64,000 bases of DNA, taken from Rheum nobile (taxonomy: Eukaryota > Streptophyta > Magnoliopsida > Caryophyllales > Polygonaceae). Under the pieces are notes generated by a model, which was not told the origin of the DNA, made no database searches, and saw nothing but the letters and a program-made list of their open reading frames with translations. Below, piece by piece: positions 34,148-45,082 of the stretch (position 1 is the stretch's first letter; each line of letters opens with the position of its first letter). The stretch lies in NCBI GenBank assembly GCA_027886185.1, contig WOAB01000093.1, positions 1,550,001 through 1,614,000 of the forward strand, written 5' to 3'. The translations under genes and the position numbers were made by a program.

Positions 34148-35645
34148 GTCAAATTTTCTGTTTTTTGTGATTTGTTTGTTACTAACCCTTGGTGTGGATC
34201 TATCTTATGGTCCACACTCGTGCTACTAATTCACCGCTTCTTGATTTTGATCCAGAAATTGAGAGAACTCTTTCACAGGGTCGCAGAGTGAACCGTACTT
34301 TGGTTTTTGACAACCCTGCATTCGAGATGGGTGACGCTGATAGAACGTTGAGACAGTTGACTGCACCAAACCTGTAGCAGCAACCGCTGGCTGTGGTGAT
34401 CGCGGCTATGGGAGAGAACGTGAACTTTGAGTTAAAGTCGGGGCTGATTCATTTGCTCCCAACTTTCCATGGACTGGCTGGAGAGGACCCAATCAAGCAT
34501 CTGGGTAAATTCCACACAGTCTGCATGAGCATGAAACCGGCAAATGTTACTGAGGAGCAGATAAAGATGAGAGCTTTTGGGTTCACCTTGAAGGACACTG
34601 CTGATGACTGGTATTATCATCTTCCTACTGGGAGTATTGACACGTAGACCAAGTTACACAAGGCTTTTCTTGAGAAGTATTTCCCTGCAAAGAAGGCAAA
34701 CAGTTTAAAGAAAGCTATTAGCAACATTGAGCAGGAAGCTGATGAGAGCCTTTATGATTATTATGAGCGGTTCAAGAGACTTTGCTCAAGCTGTCCATTC
34801 CACGGGTATTCCAACCAAGACCTGGTGCTTCATCTCTACAATGGGCTGCTCGACAATGAGAGGAGGATGGTTGACGCTGCATGTGGTGGCAATATACTCA
34901 ACACAACACCGGCAGCTGCTATGGAGAAGATTCAGGAGATGGCAGAGGGCATGAGAAATTTCGGTAGATCTTCTACCAAAAGAGGAGTCAATGCTGCTGA
35001 CTCTAGTCGCTCTTCGTATGCCAATGATATTGCTGAGTTGAAGGACATGGTGAGGAGACTTACGCTGCAAGGAACTCCTCAACAACTAAAAGCGTGTGGG
35101 GTCTATGCCGATCAATTCCACCCTACCGACGCTTGTCCTCAACTACAAGATGATGCACCCGCTGAAGTAAACGTTGTAGGAGGTTATGGCAATCCAAGAC
35201 CTCGGCATGATCCCTACTCCAACACGTACAATCCGGGATGGAGAGACCACCCAAATTTCAGATGGAGGGATCAACCGAATCAACAACAACAACCTCAATT
35301 TCAACCACAACAACAGCAAAGGCCGGCCTATGTACCAAGGCTGCAAGCACCACAACCCAATGCGTCTCCCTTAACTGAAGATATGTTCAAAACACTGACG
35401 CAGCACTTCGCCACTCACATCCAAGCTACGACGTCGAGTATTAAGAATCTGGAGACACAGATGGGACAGATGGCTGAGGCGATTACAAGGATTGATCAGC
35501 GGAATTCGGGGAATCTACCATCTCAAACGGTAGTGAACCCGAAGGAAAACGTTAGCGCGGTAACCCTAAGAAGTGGGAAGCAATTGCATGTCGGTCCGAG
35601 TGCTGAAGAGGACGACTCAGAGAAAGAGAGTATTCTGGAGAATGA

Positions 35646-35826
35646 CCGCACCCAGCGGCAAGGTGACCGCACCCGCGGCGAGCACGAACTGGAACAACAG
35701 AAGGTTTCTGTAAATCGGCCGCACCCGGCGGTGGAACTTGCCGCACCCGCGGTGAGCGGTGATTTTTCTCGAGAAATTTTTGGGAGTCCACCGCACCCGG
35801 CGGTGACGTCTCAACGCACCCGCGGT
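35646..35826 (+). repeat. Paired GC-rich motifs inside F gag
   Basis: Pairs at 35646/35667, 35719/35741 and 35791/35814 (21, 22 and 23 bp apart). They keep the frame and are translated into repeated peptides containing PHPAV and the companion APAV or RTRGE. They lie in the linker between gag and protease. Confidence 0.9.
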
Positions 35827-38447
35827 GAGTCTTCTGGGACTGCTAATGAGCCTTACGTCGACGATTACGTTCGTCCATACTTCCCTCCTCTCGGTTCCGA
35901 GAAGCCACCCGCCCATTTTCCAGAGGCGCTCAAGGAGAGAAGGGTAGTTGATGACAAGGACCTCTTTGAGACATTCAGCAAGTGTGAGGTCAACATCCCA
36001 TTGCTCAAGCTAGTGAAGAGCATCCCCAAGTATGCTCGGTTCTTGAAGGAGCTTTGCACGATAAAGAGGAACCAAAAGATGAAGGGCAAACAAAAGGTCA
36101 AGGTGAGCGAGCGCGTCTCTGCAGTGTTCCAACGGCGTATGCCCAAGAAGTGCACCGATCCAGGTATGGTGAGCATTCCCTGTGTTATAGGTGATACTAA
36201 ATTTGATAGAGCTATGCTTGATCTAGGAGCTTCTATTAATGTGTTGCCTTTCTCTCTCTATAAATCTCTTGGATTGGGACCCTTGCATGAAACAGGAATT
36301 ATTGTGCAACTTGTTGATAGGTCTAGTGTTTACCCTAAGGGGGTAGTTGAGGATGTTTTGGTCATGGTTGACAATTTGATATTCCCTGCTGATTTCTTTG
36401 TCCTAGATATGGAACATGATGAGCATGCGGCCCCTATTCTGCTAGGAAGGCCTTTCTTAAAAACTGCTAGGACTAAGATAGATTATGTAAGTGGGACACT
36501 TACTATGGAATTCGATGGGGAGGTGGTTCAATTCAACATTTATGATGCTATGAAACACCTTATTGATGACCATTCTTTGTGCTCTATTGATGTGATTGAA
36601 CCCATTGTACAAGATGTCTTTGATATTTCTGGTATTGATGAGTTGCAATCTATTATTGAGAATGACATAGATGAGTTCCATACGGAATATGCTTTGTCAA
36701 CTAACATGCAGGCAGTCCTATCTCAGATAGAGGTGAACGGTAAGTTTCCTATTGAACCTTTGGGCATTGGCCCCACCTTGCTAACACCGTGCGAGAAGCT
36801 CGTTCCTTCTGTTGTGCAGGCTTCCGAGAGTGAACTCAAGCAACTCCCGGATCACCTCAAGTACGCTTATCTTGGAGTCAACGACACTTTGCCAGTCATT
36901 GTGTCTAGTAAACTTTCAAAGGAGCAAGAGGAGAAGTTAGTGGAGATCTTGAAGGAGCACAAGACTGCGCTGGGATGGACCATTGCCGATATCAAAGGGA
37001 TTAGTCCCTCAACATGTATGCATCGGATCCTCCTAGAAGACGACGCCAAGCCATCCAGACAACCACAGAGGAGATTGAACCCACCCATGATGGAGGTGGT
37101 GAAGAAGGAGGTGCTGAAACTCCTTCAAGCGGACATGATCTTCCCTATTTCCGACAGTCGTTGGGTCAGCCCCACTCAGGTTGTTCCCAAGAAGGGAGGT
37201 ATTACAGTGGTTGAGAACCAACAAGGAGAGTTGGTCCCTACAAGGACGGTGACGGGCTGGAGAGTTTGCATTGATTATCGCAAGCTGAACGCGGTAACTC
37301 GAAAGGATCACTTCCCTTTGCCATTCATCGATCAAATGCTAGAACGCCTTGTTGGGCGCCCCTACTACTGCTTTTTAGATGGATATTCAGGATACTTCCA
37401 GGTGGCCATAGCGCCAGAAGACCAAGAGAAGACTACCTTTACATGTCCGTTTGGCACTTTTGCATACCGCAGAATGCCTTTTGGATTATGTAACGCACCC
37501 GGTACTTTTCAACGATGTATGGTTAGTATCTTCTCTGAGTATATTGAGAATTTTATTGAGGTATTCATGGATGATTTTACGGTACATGGGGATAGCTTTG
37601 ATAAATGTTTGGACCATTTGACACTTGTGCTTAAAAGATGTGTTGAAACTAACTTAGTTTTAAATTCTGAAAAGTGTCATTTTATGGTTGAACAAGGGAT
37701 TATGTTAGGTCATATTGTCTCTGCTAAGGGTATTGAGGTCGATAAGGCGAAGATTGATGTAACTCAGTCTCTACCTTATCCTACTAATGTGCGTGAAGTT
37801 CGTTCCTTCATAGGCCATGCAGGTTTCTATCGCAGGTTTATCAAGGACTTTTCCAAGTTCTCATCACCCTTGTGCGAGCTGCTGAAGAAAGAGGTGACAT
37901 TTGATTTGAATGAGGAGTGCAAGAGGGCGTTTGATTGCTTGAAAGAACGCCTAACAAGTGCACCAATCATCCAAGCACCGGACTGGTCAAAACCGTTCGA
38001 GATCATGTGTGATGCAAGCGATTATGCAGTTGGAGTAGTTTTGGGACAGAAAGAGGGAAGAGCATCTCATGTGATTCACTACGCATCCATGACTCTGAAT
38101 GGCGCACAAAGAAATTACTCCACTACTGAGAAGGAGATGCTGGCTGTGGTGTTTGCCTTGGAGAAATTCAGGCAATATCTTTTGGGAGTGAAGGTGATTA
38201 TATACACGGATCACGCCGCCCTTCGTTATCTAATGACGAAGAAGGAGGCGAAGCCGCGATTGATTCGATGGGTTCTCCTGCTGAGTGAGTTTGATGTGGA
38301 GATACGGGACAAGAAAGGAGCGGAGAACTTGGTGGCGGATCATTTGAGTAGGTTGGTGAACGAGGAGGACAAGCCCGGGAAGCAAACTCCCATCCATGGA
38401 AACTTCCCGGACGTCACCCTTTTTCGAGTGGATATTCTGGAACAACA

Positions 38448-38627
38448 CCGCATCCGGCGGCAAGACAACCGCACCCGCGGCGGGGAGACAGAACCACAAG
38501 CCCAAGTTTCTGCTATTTGGCCGCACCCGGCGGTATCATCTACCGCACCCGCGGCGAGTGGTGATTTTTCTGGCGAGTTCTCTGTTATTTGGCCGCACCC
38601 GGCGGTGGCACATGCCGCACCCGCGGC
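38448..38627 (+). repeat. Paired GC-rich motifs inside F pol between RNase H and integrase
   Basis: Pairs at 38448/38469, 38521/38543 and 38593/38615 (21, 22 and 22 bp apart), in frame. The peptide again shows PHPAV followed by APAA and GDFS or RETD. The pair at 38521 contains perfect arms GCGGTA and TACCGC around TCATC. Two of the pairs are preceded by the same leader, TATTTGG. Confidence 0.9.
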
Positions 38628-40020
38628 GAGAGAGACAGATCGAGATTTTTGTGCTGTGAGCGCCTGTTCGCTCGAGGCGTACTTCCACAGGTCCGTTCTC
38701 GGGATTCGGTCCTTCCGGCCATGGTACGCCGACATCGTGAACTACTTGGTTCGTGGGGAATTTCCCCCGGATCATACCAAGGCGCAACGGGAGAAGGTGC
38801 GGAGAGAAGCTCGGTACTACATCTGGGACGATCCTTATCTCTGGAGACACTGTGTCGATCAGGTAATCCGTCGATGTCTTCCGGATAATGAGGTACAATC
38901 TGTCCTTAGCTTTTGTCATTCTGAAGCATGTGGGGGTCATTTTGGTGCGAATAAGACTGCTAGAAAAGTATTAGATGCAGGTTTCTATTGGCCCCACATT
39001 TTTAGGGATGCCTTTGCGTTTTGCAAAGTTTGTGATAGATGTCAGAGGATGGGGAATATTTCTAGGAGGAATGAGATGCCTCAGTCCTCTTTGATTTTTT
39101 GTGAGGTCTTTGATGTGTGGGGTATTGATTTTATGGGACCCTTTCCTAGTTCTTATGGGAACCTATATATTTTGCTTGCGGTGGACTACGTTTCCAAGTG
39201 GGTGGAAGCGAAAGCCACCAAGACTGATGATTCTAAAGTTGTGGCAGGTTTCTTGAAAGAGAACATTTTTTCCAGGTTTGGGATCCCCAAGGCTTTGATT
39301 AGTGATCGGGGAACCCATTTCTGCAACAAGACTGTGACCGCCCTGCTGAAGAAATATCACGTCACACAGAAGGTTTCCACTGCCTATCATCCACAGACCA
39401 ATGGGTTGGCTGAGGTGTCCAATAGAGAGATCAAGACGATTCTTGAAAAGACAGTGGCACCCAATAGGAAGGACTGGAGTTTGAGGCTGAACGATGCATT
39501 GTGGGCTTACCGCACTGCCTACAAGACTCCAATTGGGATGTCTCCTTTCCGGCTCGTATTTGGCAAAGCTTGCCATCTACCTGTGGAGCTGGAACACAAG
39601 GCATGGTGGGCGGTGAAGAAGTGCAACATGCAGATTGATGAGGTAGGAGAGTTTCGCAAGCTTCAGCTGCAAGAGTTGGAGGAGTTACGCCTTGACGCAT
39701 ACGACAACGCTGTCATCTATAAGGTGAAAACCAAGGCATGGCATGACAAGAATATCTTGCGAAAGGACTTCCACCCCGGTGATAAAGTCCTTTTGTTTCA
39801 ATCTCGCCTGAAACTCTTTGCGGGAAAGCTGAGGTCGAAGTGGATAGGACCATATATTATCGCAGTGGTCTACCCACATGGCGCCGTTGACCTGATCGAG
39901 CCGACAACCCAGAAGACATTCAAGGTCAATGGTCAAAGGTTAAAACCTTACCATGAGGGTTTCCCCACTGAGGCGATTGATGAGATGGCTCTAGAGGAGC
40001 CAAGTGCTGAAAATGAATAG

Positions 40021-40889
40021 ACGAGAGTCTACGTCGAGCCAACGACGTGAACCAAGGCACTGCTTGGGAGGTAACCCGAGGTATTGATTTCTTTCCTTTT
40101 CTCTTGTTTTTTTCATCTTTAAGAGCTTAGTTAGGTAGTTGCTTTCTTTCTTTTCGATTTCGCCTGCGAACTAACTTGCAGGTTCGAAGAATAAGACGAA
40201 TGGAGTTCCTGGAGGCCCACCGCACCCGGCGGCCACATCACCGCACCCGCGGCAAGTCCCCTGTAGCATCGTTCAAAAAAAAAAAAAAAAGTGGGCCCCG
40301 GCCGGTACTACCTCCTTCCTCTCCTTCCCTAACCTAATCCCTCTCCCTCACCTCTCTTCCTCACAACCCCCCTCACGACCTCCCTTGCCTCCAAATCAAC
40401 CCAAATTCCCCCACACCCCAAACACCCACCCAATCCACACCTTTCTCGTCCAAATCTCGCCATTTCCTCCACATACCCGTAATCCCGCAGCGAATCCAAC
40501 CTTTCTCACCAAAAATCCCATCTCCAAACCACACCTTCAACCCCATACCCATAACACCGCACCCACCAAGATCCACCGCACCCGCGACGGATCTGAACCA
40601 CCCAAGACAAATCAACCCTCCCCAAGCCGAGACCCAACCCCTAGACCCAACCCCGGCTCGTGGAAGGCGAAGAAGATTCAAGGAAGTCATTTTCGCTCGC
40701 TCAAAAAATTGCCCAGACGCACCGCACCCGGCGGCATCCCTCTCACCGCACCCGCGGCGAGATTACCAGTGCTTGCTTTCTGTTATTTGGCCGCACTCAC
40801 CGCACCCGCGGCAGACCTCCAGCAGCTTTTCCGTCTTCGTTTCGTGAGTCCTCCTTTGCCTCTTGCTCTCTACATCGTTAATTCATAGC
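40021..40889 (+). other. F region between gag-pol and third ORF
   Basis: Pyrimidine-rich spacer with a poly-A run near 40277 and further GC motif pairs at 40220/40241 and 40722/40746, plus single copies near 40558, 40576 and 40790-40800. The frames open here are low-complexity and unsupported. It may hold the splice acceptor for a subgenomic transcript of the next ORF. Confidence 0.6.
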
Positions 40890-42154
40890 ATGTCGAGATC
40901 GAGGAGAGTCGGGATGACCGATACAGAGAAGGAGAAATTGGTGATTGTCAATAAGCGGGCTGTGGTCCCGACTAAGTTCCTGGATAGGGGAACTCTTGAG
41001 GCTCTGAGGCTACTCGATTGCACGCAGATGTGTTTGGAGAAGATGGGCCTGGGGGGTTTTGTTGATGTATATGCCCCCACATTCGAGACTCTGTCGAGGC
41101 ATTTCATCTCCACGTTTAGACTCACCATGGATGGTGAGAATCTTGTCTCAATCGCATTCAAATATAAGGGGAAAGAGTACTCGGTAGACGCTGAGCAGGC
41201 GAGGGTTGCTATCGGGGTAACTAGGCCCCCACTGATGAGTGGATGAAGGGAACGAGCGAGGCCGCTCTGGTTGACTTCTGGGTGGGAGCCACTGGGCAGA
41301 CATACCACATGGGTGACGAATACAGTAACAAGTTTACTCACCCGTGTCTGCGACTGCTCCACAAGTTGATCATGGGGACGCTGCTGGGACACAAGGAGGA
41401 CAACAAGGTCCCCCTGAAGGACCTCCACTGGCTATACTGTGCCTTGCCCCAGGCTACATTTGTCCCGGACTGGCTGACACTCATCCTCGAGGCCCTCCGG
41501 AGGATCCGTCGGGGAGAGAGGCGGGATATTGTTCAGGGTGGTTTGATCACCCGTATTGCTGAGACAGCCCTCCAGGTGGAGGATAGCGAGGAGCCCATCA
41601 TCTCGCACATGTTCGACGTCACCCGGCTGAAGGCGAATCACATGTTGCGGGTGACGCGGAAGCAGACATTCTGGTGCTCCTACTCTGACAGGAGCCACCT
41701 CATGTTCCTCCCGAGAGAGATCCCATACAGCTCCACATACAGAGGATGGTACATGCATCCCGACCCCACCCCAACTCCATTGGGGACGGTTGCGGCAGAT
41801 TTTGTGGACGAGGGGGCCAGGCCTCGACAGAGGAGGAGAGCTGCTGGTAGCTCGAGTCAGGCCCCTGCTGCGGCTGAGGATGAGGAGATGGACGCTGCTG
41901 ACCCGGATGCCCCACCTATGGACCCATGGCAGGATATGATGTATCACCAGATGGAGGCGATGAGTCTGCAGCAGCAGACTTGGCAGCAGGGCTTTGACAG
42001 CCGCTTTGACGGGTTCCAGAGCCAGGCCTTCCAGCGGTTGGATAGGCAGGACGCGAGGTTGGAGCAGATGGATGAGCGGCTCCAGAGGCTAGGGGAGCAG
42101 CAGACACAGTATTTCGGCCAGTACCCTTGGCCGCAGGGCCCACCACCGCAGTGA
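40890..42154 (+). pseudogene. Athila third ORF (env-position protein), one frameshift
   Basis: The first part (40890-41246, about 118 residues) and the second (41243-42154, about 303 residues) overlap by four bases in different frames; one base appears to be lost shortly before 41230. Joined, they would give about 420 residues. This matches the Athila-specific protein that follows pol, often called env-like by position. No clear signal peptide or membrane segment is visible. The C-terminus has an Ala/Asp/Glu-rich linker and a Gln-rich amphipathic stretch with regular Arg-Leu and Gln spacing, likely a coiled coil. Its role is unknown. Confidence 0.8.
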
Positions 42155-42913
42155 GTTTACTTTCTTTTTCCCCTTTATTATGATTGTCTTCTATTTACAC
42201 ATTGAGGACAATGCGCACTTCAAGCATGGGGGAGGGAGTAGATTCATTACTTATCGTTATGTACAGTTTTAGTTTCCACTCTTTGTGTTTTTGTACAGTT
42301 CTCGGATTCTGCATTGCGTTCTATTTCCTATTCTAAAAAAAAAAAAAAGCAAAAAAAAAAAAGATGAGAAAAGGCAGAGAAAATCCTGGGATGAGTTGAA
42401 AACCCGAAAGGGCAACTCAGGTAAAAAGCAGGTGACCCGGACCAGTGCTAGACTGGGGTAATATGAGGTCAAGAGTGACGTGAGCTTATGTGAGCACATC
42501 TATGAAAAAAATATGAGTGGCTTGGTGAAAACCCGAAAGGGCGCCTTGGCAAAATGAGCGGAAAAGAAGAAGAGTGATTTTAGGATTTCTCTTTATTCTT
42601 GGCGAGGCGTCATAAGAAGAGGAGTCAAAGAAGGATTGTCGGGTAGGTCACTCTGGGAGGCATAAGGAGTCATAGATGGAGGCTAGGATTAGAGGTTACT
42701 CATACTATTGGATGTCCAGGTTAAGCTTGGGGGAAGTACTCTGCTTGCCCCCAGGTTTGTTGATGATGAGGATGTGTTGTAGATGAGATTGGCGCCAGGA
42801 GTTTTGGCATGGGTTAGGTGACTCTTAGTTGGAGGATATGCTTCCTGAGACCTTGGGTGCTGCATTGGAGGAGTAGACTCTTTATTAGTTTACTCGAGGA
42901 CGAGCAAAGGTCT
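42155..42913 (+). other. 3' untranslated region of F with two GAAA-loop hairpins
   Basis: Contains A-rich runs near 42335 and two copies of AAAACCCGAAAGGG, at 42399-42412 and 42528-42541. Each is enclosed by complementary but different flanks (TGAGTTG with CAACTCA; GGTG with CGCC). Also has two GCATGGGGGA-type purine tracts (42223 and 42917). Confidence 0.7.
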
Positions 42914-42914
42914 A

Positions 42915-42928
42915 AGCATGGGGGAATT
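42915..42928 (+). other. Polypurine tract of element F
   Basis: GCATGGGGGAATT lies directly before the 3' LTR start TGATAAGC. A similar GCATGGGGGAGGG occurs inside at about 42224, a possible second (central) purine tract. Confidence 0.8.
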
Positions 42929-44324
42929 TGATAAGCACTACTTTGTAGGGCTTAAGTAAGAGTCTTTAGAGGGTTTATTGGTGCCATTCGGGTAGATCTA
43001 GGCACATTCATGTGCAAGGCGTTTGGAGGCGAAGTGTAGTGTTTATGGAGGTGTTTGAGTGATTTTGGATATCTAGGAGACACCGAAGAAGGAAGCCACC
43101 AAGGAAAGACGCCAAAGGAGTGAAGAGACGAGTTGAGGAGCGGTGCGAGAGATCGCAAGGAAGAGCCATAGACGAGGAGACGTTCTGGAGCCTTGCCGCA
43201 CCCGCGCCGAAGGCCACCACCGCCAGCGGTGGAAGGAGCAGAAAGAAGACAAGCTACTGTAAGATGGCCGCACCCAGCACCAGTCTCACCGCACCCGCGG
43301 CGAGATCGTCAGAGAACTGGAGCTACTGTAAATTGGCCACACCCGGCGGTGGAGCCACCGCACACGTGGTGGAGACGCGTTGAAAGTCTTTTACGAGTTT
43401 TTATTTCCCGTTTTATTTTATTTCCGAGACTTTGTTTCCAAGCTTGTTATTTTTTTTTTCTTTATTTCTGAATTATTACTTTAGTATTTAAGTTAGGTTT
43501 AAAACTCTTTTAGAGGATCATCGATTCTCTAACCCTAGTTGCCACCTTTCTACGTTTTTCTCACAAACCCTAATGGAGAACTAAACCTCCATTGTTGCAC
43601 TTGACAGTTTGAAGCCAGCAATTGATTGGTTGTGAGTTTTCTACTCTTGTTCGTTTTCCTATCTAGTTGGATTGATTCTCTTGTGCTTGATTGATTATTG
43701 GTTTATGTTGATTTATCTAGATTGATCACCTAGGTTTATTGATATCTTCCTAAGTGCTAGGACTTGTGATTCCGGGTTCGGGTTGCATATCTAGTAGCGA
43801 ACACGATTGTGCGTATAGGGGATCCGAGCGCATAATTGTGAGAGAGAGTTAATTGCATGCTTATAGTAACGGGTTGTTTCTATTGCATGTGTCTTGTTAA
43901 TCCTTGGTTGAATGCTATTGCTTTATTGAGTTCTGAAGGTTTTCGGATTTGATTTAGTAATAAGTACTATTAGGGCTGGTAGAACTAATAGTTATCTATG
44001 ATCGGGATAAGAACAACTATAGGAATATTAAGAACTTGAGATTGATAGAATTCCGTGATCGACCTTTCTATTGTTGTGTGGATCTCTGTTGAGTGTGGCG
44101 CTTTTTCCCTTATTATTTACAACCATTATTTGCGGACTGTTTATTTGCTTTCTTATTGCTTGTTACGAAACACAAACAAACCCCCCCTAGTTCCTAGTTG
44201 GTAATAACGAATTGCACAAATTGATAACCTGACTCTCTGTGGGATCGACCCTGTCTTGCTTACTATACTACTTAGTAGGTATTTTGGGATTTATTTGATA
44301 GGCACCACGACTTTAGCCCTGTCA
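42929..44324 (+). repeat. 3' LTR of element F, 1396 bp
   Basis: Nearly identical to 32731-34125. Most of the differences I could see are transitions, several in the GC-rich motif (for example CACCCGCGG to CACACGTGG near 43360). Followed by AAAAC and the rest of the G LTR. Confidence 0.96.
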
Positions 44325-44329
44325 AAAAC

Positions 44330-45046
44330 TCACCCCAAAACACGAGCGGTTCGGCCTCCTTCGACTTGCTTTGGCTTCTAACCTCCAAGGCTAACCAAAA
44401 GCTTCACAAAGGCACTCAGGAACCACACCAAAGCAACACCGGCGAGACCTTCAAATTCCGGCAAAAACACAACTCCGGCGAGAGGCGAATTTGGCAGCGA
44501 TTCGGGGTTGTAGATGACCCAAAACCCATGTCCAAGCTCATCTATTTATAGGCAAACCCCAAGGAGTGATCTGCAAACCCTCAGACGCGGGAAACGATGC
44601 AACGGCGCGCCTCGAACGACACCGGCGACCAACGGGCAATGTCCACTGGACAATTACGGCGGTCGCCGTGATTTTGCCTGCGGCGGGCACGCGGCGGTCG
44701 CCGTCGTTAGGCCTGTCGCGGCCAGCTAGAAGCTGACACGCTGACATCTCGGGCCCAACCACGGCGGTCGCCGTTTCTGAATGGCGGTCGCCGTTTCCCC
44801 ATTTTCCCGCCCATTCGGCTTTGAACGAGCTTGACGATAAACCAGGATAAAAATTATCGTACGCGAATGACAATTAAACTCCAAGGCACCTTGTCTGTAT
44901 ATTATTTCACAGAGAAAAAATATTACAGATACAGAGCACATTACAGAATGTCTCAAGCTACCTGAATTAAATCCGACGTACACAACGAGTAATCGGGAAA
45001 ATTCCATAATTCCCAAAATAACCTTACAAAAATACGGGGCATCACA
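44330..45046 (-). repeat. 3' LTR of element G, inner part (after element F)
   Basis: Continues the LTR broken at 32730 and matches 52875-53613. Contains TATAAATA on minus at 44543-44550 and GCGGTCGCCG motifs at 44656-44780. One motif copy present in the other LTR (near 53250) is absent here. Confidence 0.93.
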
Positions 45047-45060
45047 TCTCCTCCCCCTTA
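45047..45060 (-). other. Polypurine tract of element G
   Basis: The minus strand reads TAAGGGGGAGGAGA directly before the LTR start TGTGATGCC. Confidence 0.8.
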
Positions 45061-45082
45061 CAAGAAGTTTCGACCCCGAAAC

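Larger units (their letters stand above)
34207..40020 (+). pseudogene. Athila gag-pol polyprotein with two in-frame TAG codons
   Basis: One reading frame spans 1937 codons and is broken only by TAG at 34375-34377 and 34645-34647. Both are one C-to-T change from CAG. Order: gag core (about 34400-34960); Gln/Asn/Pro-rich segment (35270-35370); first GC-motif insert (35646-35830); protease with Athila-type active site LDLGAS (36217-36234); RT with FMDDF (37564-37578); RNase H (37960-38340); second GC-motif insert (38440-38640); integrase zinc finger (about 38900-39050) and core with GIDFMGP, SDRGTHF and the catalytic Glu region (39120-39430); and a basic C-terminus. I chose the ATG at 34207 because MVHTRATNSP resembles Athila gag starts; an in-frame ATG lies at 34189. 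Only the two stops prevent a full polyprotein. Confidence 0.93.
32731..44324 (+). mobile_element. Element F: Athila-lineage Ty3/gypsy retrotransposon, 11.6 kb
   Basis: LTRs 32731-34125 and 42929-44324 (TGATAAGC...CCCTGTCA) are flanked by perfect AAAAC duplications (32726-32730, 44325-44329). A tRNA-Asp-type PBS, a single gag-pol frame with two TAG codons, an Athila-type third ORF with one frameshift, a structured 3' region and a purine tract follow. By eye the LTRs differ at about 13 substitutions and one indel, near 99 percent identity, so this is the youngest layer. The element is full length, but its present coding frames are interrupted. Confidence 0.96.

Noticed and set aside
34375..34380. 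Programmed stop-codon readthrough in F (TAG followed by CAG)
   Set aside because: The context resembles leaky stops, but a second TAG at 34645 has no such context, and both are explained by CAG-to-TAG decay as in other elements of this window.
35143..39936. Many minus-strand ORFs of 70-137 codons opposite F gag-pol
   Set aside because: Shadows of the long plus-strand coding frame; none has a recognisable domain.
40385..40888. 167-codon ORF between gag-pol and the third ORF of F
   Set aside because: Pro-, Thr- and His-rich translation of a pyrimidine tract and GC motifs; no start context or conserved block, so treated as spacer.
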